14,657 bases of DNA from positions 1 through 14,657 of the forward strand of contig CAMAVV010000020.1 of assembly GCA_945861815.1 (NCBI GenBank). The letters are read 5' to 3'. A model generated the notes under the pieces. That model saw nothing but the letters and a program-made list of their open reading frames with translations. It was not told the DNA's origin and searched no databases. The position numbers were made by a program, and so were the translations under genes. Below are positions 1 to 5,937 of the stretch, in pieces (the first letter of the stretch is position 1; each line of letters begins with the position of its first letter). This DNA comes from Thermoflexus hugenholtzii JAD2 (GTDB lineage: Bacteria > Chloroflexota > Dehalococcoidia > SHYB01).

Positions 1-345
1 TTCGCGAGAGGACGTTCCAGGTGGTGGTGCGAGAATGTAGCATCCTTCCGAAGAAGGACGGGGTCGCATCCGAAGATGCGCTGGCCCACGGTCCCAAGGC
101 GACTAACGTCAGCCTGCCAATCTCGCATGTGAGCCTACGGGTATTCGTAGTGGGCTGGGCTTAGCCCGGCCCCTACGTTCGGAATGTGATTCCGAGTTCA
201 TCGTCGTGACCCGCTGGGCGCGAGATGAACGTGCGGGTGTATAGTCCGCCCTATGGATCGATCCTCCTTTGCCTGCGCCGTTTTTCGGTGCGCCGGTTTT
301 GCCTCTGGGCCCAGAGGAGCCAGCGCACTTTAGACCGTCTGTACC
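1..345 (-). ncRNA. candidate structured RNA, 3' side cut by window start
   Basis: No frame here gives a protein-like product, but complementary segments are dense. Seen on the minus strand: hairpins at 43-58 and 65-80 each closed by a cUUCGg tetraloop; a 9-bp stem pairing 320-328 with 288-296 (one G-U) around a second hairpin at 302-317; a 6-bp triloop hairpin at 180-194; a GC-rich hairpin at 146-177; a 6-bp pairing of 105-110 with 11-16; and a pseudoknot-compatible pairing at 196-238. UUCG loops and the U-G pair in the 9-bp stem favour the minus strand; one C-A mismatch in the 146-177 hairpin (U-G on plus) argues the other way. I do not recognise the family: hallmark motifs of tmRNA, RNase P RNA, SRP RNA and common riboswitches were not found. 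The 5' end is placed only approximately from the promoter-like segment at 350-376. Confidence 0.4.
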
Positions 346-349
346 CTTC

Positions 350-376
350 AATGTATAGTATGACTAGCGTTGTCAA
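350..376 (-). promoter_or_regulatory. promoter-like segment for the candidate RNA
   Basis: Read on the minus strand, a perfect TTGACA lies at 376-371, followed by a TA-rich stretch. The best -10 match at usable distance is TACATT at 355-350, with a 15-base spacer, shorter than the preferred 17. It would start transcription near 343, just outside the first long stem of the candidate RNA. The exact -10 and start are uncertain because of the spacing. Confidence 0.35.
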
Positions 377-400
377 GGGGGGAGATTGCCAGAAATCTAT

Positions 401-428
401 CCACAGATTCCACCGATTGGCACAGATT
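401..428. repeat. three imperfect tandem 9-10 bp units
   Basis: Three consecutive units read CCACAGATT (401-409), CCACCGATT (410-418) and GGCACAGATT (419-428). They lie in the non-coding stretch between the candidate RNA promoter and the DUF2889 promoter. No function can be assigned; they may be a degenerate intergenic repeat or a binding-site array. Confidence 0.5.
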
Positions 429-453
429 TGGTAAGGGTTGGGAGAAGGAAGGC

Positions 454-485
454 GGGAAGTCAGGAACGTGGGAAGTCAGGAACAT
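454..485. repeat. 16-bp tandem direct repeat, two copies
   Basis: Two adjacent 16-base units, GGGAAGTCAGGAACGT at 454-469 and GGGAAGTCAGGAACAT at 470-485, differ at one base. They sit in a purine-rich non-coding segment (about 430-515) upstream of the DUF2889 promoter. No gene is visible between 377 and 542. Confidence 0.8.
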
Positions 486-542
486 AGGGAAGAGGGGAGA
501 GGGAAAGGGCTTGGCGGAGACCATGAATGATGGTGCGCTGGT

Positions 543-572
543 TTGACGCATTTCAGAGGCCATCCCTATACT
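543..572 (+). promoter_or_regulatory. sigma70-type promoter of the DUF2889 gene
   Basis: A -35 box TTGACG (543-548; 5 of 6) and a -10 box TATACT (567-572; 5 of 6) are separated by 18 bases. Transcription would start near 579, leaving a leader of about 45 bases before the GTG at 624. This argues against any start codon as far upstream as 543, because the first bases of that open frame are the -35 box itself. Confidence 0.65.
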
Positions 573-623
573 AAAAGTGTCGGGCTGGCAGCGGCAAACG
601 CCCCAGACCCGCAGGAGGATGCC

Positions 624-1205
624 GTGGCACGCAAACTGATACACACCCGCACGATCACGGTGAAGGTGTATGACGAGGGCGACGGGAAGCTGGAGCTCGA
701 AGGCCGCCTGGACGACGAGCAGGACCCCAACGAGTCCGGCTATTTCAGCCAGGTACGCAAGGGAGACGACTTCCTAAAGCTCGGGACGATCCACGGCATG
801 ACCGTACGATATCGCGTCGACGCCAAGACGTCGGAAATCATCAAATCAGATGGCGAGTTCGATGTGCGGCCACACACGGGCTGCGGCGCAGTCCTGGACT
901 GGCTGCCGAAGATGGAGGGCGTCAAAATCGCCGCCGGCTACACCCAGGAGCAGCGAAACCGCTTCGGGGGGCCGCTGGGCTGCGCGCACATGAACACGCT
1001 GATGCAAGTGATGGCGAATACGAAGGGCGCCTCGGGCGCGTACTACATCCCGAAGGATAAGGAAGCGGCGCGGGCGATGGTGAAGCAGAGATTGTCGGAA
1101 GGATATGTGAACCCGGCAATCAACTCGTGCCATATGTGGAAGCCGGACGGCCCGATACTCACTGCAATGAAGCAGGGCCGAACAGCAATGGACCACGATA
1201 TCTAG
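624..1205 (+). CDS. DUF2889 family protein
   Basis: A 193-residue soluble protein of unknown function that I assign to the DUF2889 family by overall pattern. Visible features are a beta-rich N-terminal half with HTRTITVKVY at 7-16, the motif IHGMTVRYRVD near residues 56-66, VRPHTGCG at 81-88 in place of the family's conserved Pro-Cys region, and a GCAHM motif at 119-123 matching its Gly-Cys-x-His signature. The open frame extends upstream to 543, but I chose GTG 624 because AGGAGG at 613-618 lies five bases before it and a promoter occupies 543-572. No signal peptide or membrane segment is visible. The gene stands alone and ends just before a 28-bp palindrome that can act as its terminator. 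The Cys/His residues might bind metal or be catalytic, but that is speculation. Confidence 0.8.
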   Translation: MARKLIHTRTITVKVYDEGDGKLELEGRLDDEQDPNESGYFSQVRKGDDFLKLGTIHGMTVRYRVDAKTSEIIKSDGEFDVRPHTGCGAVLDWLPKMEGVKIAAGYTQEQRNRFGGPLGCAHMNTLMQVMANTKGASGAYYIPKDKEAARAMVKQRLSEGYVNPAINSCHMWKPDGPILTAMKQGRTAMDHDI

Positions 1206-1214
1206 GGGATTAGG

Positions 1215-1242
1215 GGAAGGGCGAGAGGCCTCTCGCCCTTCC
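1215..1242. terminator. perfect 28-bp palindrome, terminator-like, 3' of DUF2889 gene
   Basis: The segment is a perfect palindrome whose arms (GGAAGGGCGAGAGG and its complement) meet at the centre, ten bases after the DUF2889 stop codon. There is no T-run on the plus strand, so it is not a textbook intrinsic terminator, but its position fits a transcription barrier. It is a near copy of the alaS terminator hairpin at 1549-1572 and belongs to the repeat described at 1217-1280. Confidence 0.5.
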
Positions 1243-1280
1243 TTCCGAATCAGCTTCGGCACCAGGGCGAGGGCTTCGGC
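1217..1280. repeat. displaced copy of alaS 3' end plus terminator
   Basis: This 64-bp stretch matches 1549-1612 with only a handful of mismatches. It holds the terminator hairpin and the last codons of alaS. Read on the minus strand it encodes AEALALVPKLIRK, exactly the alaS C-terminus, but the stop codon TAA has become GAA (base 1241 is C where the true copy has A). Similarity ends abruptly at 1281. Confidence 0.9.
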
Positions 1281-1299
1281 ATTCGGAAGGCATGAATGT

Positions 1300-1316
1300 C
1301 CCGATGACAAATCGGG
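1300..1316. other. short stem-loop beside the IS3 remnant
   Basis: Arms CCCGAT (1300-1305) and ATCGGG (1311-1316) flank a five-base loop, immediately 3' of the orfA remnant on the minus strand. It may be part of the old element's end or a weak terminator; nothing decides between these. Confidence 0.35.
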
Positions 1317-1320
1317 GCGT

Positions 1321-1443
1321 TTATCTTTTCTCGAGAAGGCCCTTTCGCTGGTTCGGGTGCCCGTCGAACGGGGTTGCCAGCTCCGCTAGCGTCACCCTCG
1401 CCTTGAACTCCGCCGAATGGTTCCGACGGGGACGTCTGCTCAT
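1321..1443 (-). pseudogene. IS3-family OrfA transposase remnant
   Basis: A 40-residue open frame begins at ATG 1443, preceded by AGGAGC, and ends at TAA 1321. It starts MSRRPRRNHSAEFKARVTLA and continues with ELATPFDGHPNQ, then RKGLLEKR. This is the N-terminal helix-turn-helix region of IS3-family OrfA proteins, whose usual course is roughly HSxxFKAKVALxAlKGEKTLAEL...VHPNQ. Compared with that pattern, about nine residues are missing between VTLA and ELA, and about four more after HPNQ, after which the frame soon stops. No OrfB/DDE part is present. The remnant lies between the two copies of the alaS tail. I regard it as a non-functional relic; the family call rests on the conserved N-terminal motif alone. 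Confidence 0.7.
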
Positions 1444-1548
1444 CGCTCGCTCCTATTTCTGATGGCCTTATCATGCCATCTTCAGGCAGCGATTCCACTT
1501 ATCCCCACTGTTCAGTTTTCATGAGCCACCTCTATCTAGCGATCGGCA

Positions 1549-1572
1549 AAGGGCGAGAGGCGTCTCGCCCTT
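1549..1572 (-). terminator. alaS terminator hairpin
   Basis: Arms of ten bases (1549-1558 and 1563-1572) with a four-base loop form a GC-rich stem overlapping the alaS stop codon at 1571-1573. On the minus strand only TTT follows, so the tail is weak. The reverse complement would also form, giving a possible two-way barrier. Confidence 0.6.
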
Positions 1573-1612
1573 ACTTCCGAATCAGCTTCGGCACCAAGGC
1601 TAGCGCTTCGGC
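1549..1612. repeat. original copy of the alaS tail/terminator repeat
   Basis: This is the authentic copy of the 64-bp repeat also found at 1217-1280: terminator hairpin, stop codon and last codons of alaS. The two copies are in the same orientation, 332 bp apart, and enclose the IS3 remnant. Confidence 0.9.
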
Positions 1613-4237
1613 GAGCTTGTCCTTATCTTTGCCGCCGGCCTGTGCCATCTCAGGACGTCCACCGCCGCCGCCGCCGGCCACCTTGGCCACTTCGCGGATG
1701 ATGTTGCCAGCGTGGTAGCCCTTTGCCGTCAGGTCGGGGGTGATGAAGGCGACGAAGGCAGGCTTATCGTTCACCAGTGCGCCAAGGGCCACGATGCCGC
1801 TGCCGAGCTTGCTTTTCAGCCAGTCGCCCATCTCCCGAAGGGAGTCGGCGCTGGAGGCGGAGACCTGCGCCGTGAGGAGCGTTACGCCATCGACTACCTG
1901 CGCCTGGGCGATCAGGGATTCGGCCTGGCGGCGGGCCAGCTCGCGCTCCATCGAAGCGGCACGCTTGCGCTCGCTGTCCAGTTCTTCAAGCAGAGAAGTG
2001 ACGCGAGAGGAGAGCTCGGCGGGCGATGATTTCAGATGCTTGGCGAGGGCCTCCAAGAGAGCGTGCCGCTCGATAAGGGCGTTGTCCGAGTTGCGGCCTG
2101 TGACCGCTTCGACGCGGCGGGTGCCTGCGGCGATGCTGCCTTCGCTCTCGATGTGGAGAAGGCCGATTTCGCCGGTGGCGCTGACGTGGGTGCCGCCGCA
2201 TAGCTCAAAGCTAAAGGCGCCGCCGTCTCCGCCGATGCGGCAGGTGCGGACCACATCGCCGTACTTATCGCCGAAGAAGGCCAGCGCGCCGTTGTCGATG
2301 GCATCCTTGTAGGACATCGTCTTGTGGGCCACGGGCAGGTTGGCGAGGATCTTATCGTTCACCATCCGCTCGATGTCGTGGAGGGCGGTGCTGCTGATGG
2401 AGGCAGTGTGGGAGAAGTCGAAGCGGAGGCGCGAGGGATCGACGAGGGAGCCGGCCTGGCGCACGTGGGCGCCGAGGACTTTGCGAAGTGCGGCGTGCAA
2501 GAGGTGGGTACCGGTGTGGTTGCGCATGACATCGGCGCGCCGCTCGGCGTTCACAGCGGCCCAAACGGCGTCGCCGACGGCGATTTCGCCATCGTGCACT
2601 TCGCCGAAGTGGACGATGAGGCCCTGCATGGGCGACTGGGTGCCGGCAACGGTGACGTGTCCCGTGTCGCTGCGGATGTCCCCTGTATCTCCGACCTGGC
2701 CGCCGCCCTCGGCGTAGAAGGGCGTTTGGCGCAAAATCACTTCCACTTTATCGCCGCGCTTCGCACGCTGGACGGGTGCGCCGTTGACGATGAGCCCTAG
2801 CACAGCGGTGTGTTCTTTTGTCTGCTCGTAGCCGGTGAACTTCAGCTGGCCTACGGCAAGGGCTTTGTAAACTTCTGGTGACGTTTTGTCGCCCAGGCCG
2901 AACTTCGCGGCGGAGCGGCCACGCTGACGCTGGGCCTCCATCTCTTTCTCGAAGCCCGGAAGGTCGGCGGAGAATCCAACTTCGCGCGCGACGTCTTGGG
3001 TAATATCGGGAGGGAAGCCGAAGGTATCGTAGAGCTTAAAGAGGTCGGGGCCAGTCACAATCTTTGCCCCTGCCTTCTTTTGCCTTTCGATGATGCCGCC
3101 TAGGAGAACAAGGCCTTCATCCAGGGTTTTCCCAAACTGTTCCTCTTCACCTTCGATAATCGACATGATGAAGTCGCGCTGTTCCCGTAGCTCAGGGTAC
3201 TGTGGCGACATCTTTTGGACGACTGCATCGGCCATCTTGGTGAGGAATGGCCCTTTGACGCCAGCCTTACGGGCATAGCGCACGGCGCGTCGGAGGATAC
3301 GGCGCAGGACATAGCCGCGCCCTTCGTTCGAGGGGACGACGCCGTCGCCGATGAGGAAGGTGACGCTGCGAGAGTGCTCGGCGAGGACGCGCATGGCGTA
3401 GTCGACTGCTTCGTCTTTGCCATACTGATTACCTGTTAGTTCCGTCGCCTTTGCAATGAGGTAGTCAAAGGCGTCGGTCTGGTAGGCGGAGATGATGCGC
3501 TTCCCTATTTTGCGCTGCTGGGCGTGGAGGTCTTGGAGGACCATCGTGGTGCGCTCAAGGCCCATGCCCGTGTCTATGTTGGGCTTAGGCAGGGGCGTGC
3601 GCTTGCCATCGCGGTGGTGGTAGAACTGGGTGAAGACGAGATTCCATATCTCGATAAAGCGCGCGCCGCCTTCGGCAGGGGTGGCATCTTTGCCGAACTC
3701 TTCGCCGTAGTCGTAGTGCAGTTCGCTGCAAGGGCCGCAGGGACCCTCTTCCCCGGCGGGGCCCCAGAAGTTTTGCTTATCGCCATAGCGGAGGATGCGA
3801 GACTTCGGCACGCCGATGGCCAGCCAGAGCTGCTCAGCCTCGTCGTCGTCCTTATAGACCGTGATCCAAAGGCGGTCCTTGGGCAGTTGCAACACTTGGG
3901 TGCAAAACTCCCAGGCCCAGGCAATGGACTCTTTTTTGAAGTAGTCGCCGATGCTGAAGTTGCCCAGCATCTCGAAGAGGGTTAGGTGCTTCGTATCGCC
4001 GACTTCGTCGATGTCCGTGGTGCGAAAGCACTTCTGCACGGAGGCGAGGCGCGGGTTCGGGGGCGTGCGCTTCCCTTCGAAGTAATCCTTGAACTGAACC
4101 ATGCCGGCGCTGGTGAGGAGCAGCGTTGGATCGCCGGCGGGGATGAGCGAAGACGAAGGAACGACGAGATGGCTCTTGGTTCTGAAGAAATCGAGGTAGG
4201 CTTTGCGAACTTCATCTATCGAATGAGGAGTTGTCAT
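1571..4237 (-). CDS. alaS: alanine--tRNA ligase
   Basis: Cytoplasmic class II synthetase that activates alanine with ATP, loads tRNA-Ala and clears mischarged Ser/Gly. The 888 residues match the full-length family. Visible in order: catalytic core with motif 2 near FEMLGNFSIGDYF (88-100) and motif 3 at DTGMGLERT (222-230); tRNA-recognition region around 230-450; editing domain with zinc-site pairs HTGTH (H574, H578) and CGGTH (C680, H684); a Glu/Arg-rich helical linker about 735-775; and the glycine-rich C-Ala domain with AGGGGGGRPEMAQAGG at 854-869. The ATG at 4237 has only a weak AGGT five bases upstream. A TAAAAT -10 lies at 4272-4267. Single-gene unit, ending in its own hairpin. The IS element upstream begins only 45 bp from the start codon, so its promoter is probably altered. 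Confidence 0.98.
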   Translation of the reverse strand: MTTPHSIDEVRKAYLDFFRTKSHLVVPSSSLIPAGDPTLLLTSAGMVQFKDYFEGKRTPPNPRLASVQKCFRTTDIDEVGDTKHLTLFEMLGNFSIGDYFKKESIAWAWEFCTQVLQLPKDRLWITVYKDDDEAEQLWLAIGVPKSRILRYGDKQNFWGPAGEEGPCGPCSELHYDYGEEFGKDATPAEGGARFIEIWNLVFTQFYHHRDGKRTPLPKPNIDTGMGLERTTMVLQDLHAQQRKIGKRIISAYQTDAFDYLIAKATELTGNQYGKDEAVDYAMRVLAEHSRSVTFLIGDGVVPSNEGRGYVLRRILRRAVRYARKAGVKGPFLTKMADAVVQKMSPQYPELREQRDFIMSIIEGEEEQFGKTLDEGLVLLGGIIERQKKAGAKIVTGPDLFKLYDTFGFPPDITQDVAREVGFSADLPGFEKEMEAQRQRGRSAAKFGLGDKTSPEVYKALAVGQLKFTGYEQTKEHTAVLGLIVNGAPVQRAKRGDKVEVILRQTPFYAEGGGQVGDTGDIRSDTGHVTVAGTQSPMQGLIVHFGEVHDGEIAVGDAVWAAVNAERRADVMRNHTGTHLLHAALRKVLGAHVRQAGSLVDPSRLRFDFSHTASISSTALHDIERMVNDKILANLPVAHKTMSYKDAIDNGALAFFGDKYGDVVRTCRIGGDGGAFSFELCGGTHVSATGEIGLLHIESEGSIAAGTRRVEAVTGRNSDNALIERHALLEALAKHLKSSPAELSSRVTSLLEELDSERKRAASMERELARRQAESLIAQAQVVDGVTLLTAQVSASSADSLREMGDWLKSKLGSGIVALGALVNDKPAFVAFITPDLTAKGYHAGNIIREVAKVAGGGGGGRPEMAQAGGKDKDKLAEALALVPKLIRK

Positions 4238-4266
4238 AGATACCTGGTCTTTTTAGAGTGCTTCCT

Positions 4267-4272
4267 ATTTTA
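4267..4272 (-). promoter_or_regulatory. -10 box of alaS
   Basis: Minus-strand TAAAAT (5 of 6 to consensus) lies about 30 bases before the alaS start codon. The region where its -35 should lie (about 4290-4295) is now the terminal inverted repeat of the IS element and offers only ATGGGA (3 of 6). The working promoter may therefore be hybrid, weak, or inside the element. Confidence 0.45.
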
Positions 4273-4278
4273 TCCCAT

Positions 4279-4282
4279 CTGA
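4279..4282. repeat. target-site duplication CTGA, left copy
   Basis: CTGA directly abuts the left inverted repeat and recurs at 5868-5871 directly outside the right inverted repeat. A 4-bp duplication fits the IS1182 group. Confidence 0.7.
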
Positions 4283-4299
4283 GAGCCCGTCCCATAAAC
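4283..4299. repeat. IS1182 left terminal inverted repeat
   Basis: GAGCCCGTCCCATAAAC, matching the complement of 5851-5867 at 14 of 17 positions. Confidence 0.8.
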
Positions 4300-4360
4300 C
4301 CCTTTCAGGGTGGATGGCAGAAGAGTAGGCTAGTTGCAAAGGTTTACCCGGGAGGAGCCC

Positions 4361-5752
4361 ATGGCTTACAACCTGCTGCCCTGCGACAGAGTGCAAGGCT
4401 ACCTGATGGCCCCATCGTTACGGGACTGGTTACCTGAGGGTCATCTGTCGTGGTTCATCCTGGACGCGGTAGAGCAGCTGGACCTGGGAGAGTTCTACGC
4501 CGCGTATCGCAACGACGGATGGGGCGCAGCGGCCTACGACCCCGCCATGATGGTGGCGGTCCTGCTGTACGCCTACAGTCAAGGGCTGCGCAGTTCCCGG
4601 CGCATTGCCCGGGCGCTGGAAGAAGATGTGGGTTTCCGGGTGGTGGCGGCCAACCAGCAGCCGGACTTTCGTACCGTCTGCCGGTTCCGCGCGGAGCACG
4701 AAGCGGCGCTGGAGCAACTCTTTGTGCAGGTGTTGGGGTTATGCCATGAAGCGGGTCTGGTGAAGCTCGGGGTGGTGGCCCTGGATGGGACGAAAGTGGC
4801 GGCCAACGCCGCCCTGGACGCCAACCGGAGCCACGCGGCCTTGGAAGAAGAAGTCCAGCGTATGTTGGCCGAGGCCAAGGCAGTGGACGCCGAAGAGGAT
4901 GCTCGCTTTGGTCCTGACCGGCGAGGGGACGAACTCCCGGAAGGTCTGGGGCGGCGGGCGGACCGGCTACGGCGGCTGCAGGAAGCCAAGGGACGTCTGC
5001 AGCGGGAAGCGGAAGCGGCGGCGAAGACGGCCCAGGAACACTTGGCGCAGCGGCAGGCGGACGAGCAGGCCACCGGCAAGAAGAAGCGGGGCAGAAAGCC
5101 CAGGGTGGTAGAGCCGGCGCCTACCGAGGAGGCGAAGGCCAACACGACTGACCCGGAGAGTCGCATCATGAAGATCAGGCAAGGATATGTGCAGGGCTAC
5201 AACGCCCAGGCGGTGGTCAGTGCGGACCAGATCATGGTCGCCGTTGGGGTGACACAAGAGGCCAATGATGTGCAGCAATTGGCGCCGATGCTGCAGACGA
5301 TGGAGCATACATTGGAGGCGGCAGGCATAGCAGAGCGGCCCGGGGTGAGCCTGACCGATGCGGGCTACTGGAGTGAGGCTAACAGGACTGCCTGCTCCGG
5401 CCCGGGAATGCCGGAACTCCTGGTCGCCACCACGAAGGACTGGAAACAGCGGAAGCTGCTACGGGAGAAGGGGTGTCCCCGAGGCCGCATCCCTACTGGG
5501 CTGAGCCCCAGGGACCGGATGGAGCGCAAACTGCTGACGAAGCGGGGACGCGCCCTGTACAAGATGCGGGGCGTGCTGGTGGAACCGGTGTTCGGCCAGG
5601 TCAAGGAGGGACAGGGCTGCAGACGGTTTATGAGACGGGGCCTGGGGGCGGCCCAGAGCGAGTGGTCCCTGGTCGGGACGACCCACAACCTGCTCAAGCT
5701 CTGGCGCAGTGGCCAAGCGCCTTGGGGATGGACCCGCGCCCGCTGGAACTAA
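4361..5752 (+). CDS. IS1182 family transposase
   Basis: A 463-residue DDE transposase that cuts and joins the element's ends. The N-terminal DUF772-type region covers about residues 15-110 (YDPAMMVAVLLYAYSQGLRSSR at 59-80 is typical). Catalytic acidic residues are seen as D142 in ALDGTKVAANA, D333 in SLTDAGYWSEAN and E408 in LVEPVFGQVKEGQGCRRF. Between the first and second lies a long charged insert, about 155-270, with coiled-coil-like Glu/Lys/Arg/Ala sequence and KKKRGRKPR at 240-248, which probably contacts DNA. The frame could start earlier, but ATG 4361 has GGAGG (4351-4355) five bases upstream. No frameshift or stop breaks it, so it may be active. It is transcribed divergently from alaS. 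Confidence 0.93.
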   Translation: MAYNLLPCDRVQGYLMAPSLRDWLPEGHLSWFILDAVEQLDLGEFYAAYRNDGWGAAAYDPAMMVAVLLYAYSQGLRSSRRIARALEEDVGFRVVAANQQPDFRTVCRFRAEHEAALEQLFVQVLGLCHEAGLVKLGVVALDGTKVAANAALDANRSHAALEEEVQRMLAEAKAVDAEEDARFGPDRRGDELPEGLGRRADRLRRLQEAKGRLQREAEAAAKTAQEHLAQRQADEQATGKKKRGRKPRVVEPAPTEEAKANTTDPESRIMKIRQGYVQGYNAQAVVSADQIMVAVGVTQEANDVQQLAPMLQTMEHTLEAAGIAERPGVSLTDAGYWSEANRTACSGPGMPELLVATTKDWKQRKLLREKGCPRGRIPTGLSPRDRMERKLLTKRGRALYKMRGVLVEPVFGQVKEGQGCRRFMRRGLGAAQSEWSLVGTTHNLLKLWRSGQAPWGWTRARWN

Positions 5753-5850
5753 GGGCCTATCGGGGTCCCAACAAGCTGGCGATAGTGATGAACAAGCTGA
5801 CCTCGCTTGGACAAAAGCGATACTCATGGTGAAGCCACGCAACCTCACAA

Positions 5851-5867
5851 GTCTATGAGACAGGCTC
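5851..5867. repeat. IS1182 right terminal inverted repeat
   Basis: GTCTATGAGACAGGCTC, the imperfect complement of the left end at 4283-4299. The 98 bases between the transposase stop and this repeat contain no gene. Confidence 0.8.
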
Positions 5868-5871
5868 CTGA
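5868..5871. repeat. target-site duplication CTGA, right copy
   Basis: Right-hand copy of the four bases duplicated on insertion, abutting the right inverted repeat. Confidence 0.7.
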
Positions 5872-5879
5872 GGCGTGGC

Positions 5880-5915
5880 AAAACAAAAGGGCTCCGGCAC
5901 AGCACCGGAGCCCTT
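5880..5915 (-). terminator. intrinsic terminator of the amidohydrolase gene
   Basis: An 11-bp stem (5905-5915 with 5887-5897) and a seven-base loop are followed on the minus strand by TTGTTTTG, a good T-rich tail. It lies 22 bases after the stop codon. The IS element inserted just beyond it. Confidence 0.88.
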
Positions 5916-5937
5916 CGCGAACCAGACTCGTTGAGCC

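Larger units (their letters stand above)
4283..5867 (+). mobile_element. IS1182-family insertion sequence, complete
   Basis: The element is 1585 bp long. Its ends are imperfect inverted repeats, GAGCCCGTCCCATAAAC at 4283-4299 and the complement of GAGCCTGTCTCATAGAC at 5851-5867 (14 of 17 identical), flanked by the direct repeat CTGA on each side. It carries one transposase gene. The intact reading frame and preserved target duplication point to a relatively recent insertion. Removing it and one CTGA restores a short spacer in which the downstream gene's terminator sits directly against the alaS promoter. Confidence 0.88.

Noticed and set aside
99..250. Group I intron core on the plus strand (GACTA at 101-105 pairing with TATAGTCC at 240-247)
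   Set aside because: The P7-like pairing is suggestive, but the flanking conserved segments of a group I core are not recognisable, and the UUCG loops point to the minus strand.
109..351. Eighty-codon minus-strand open frame in the left non-coding region
   Set aside because: Composition is not protein-like, no ribosome site decides a start, and the same bases form extensive complementary stems better explained as RNA.
398..408. DnaA-box-like CTATCCACA, with a second TTATCCCCA near 1499
   Set aside because: Only two isolated near-matches, with no cluster, AT-rich unwinding region or dnaA/dnaN genes; no support for an origin.
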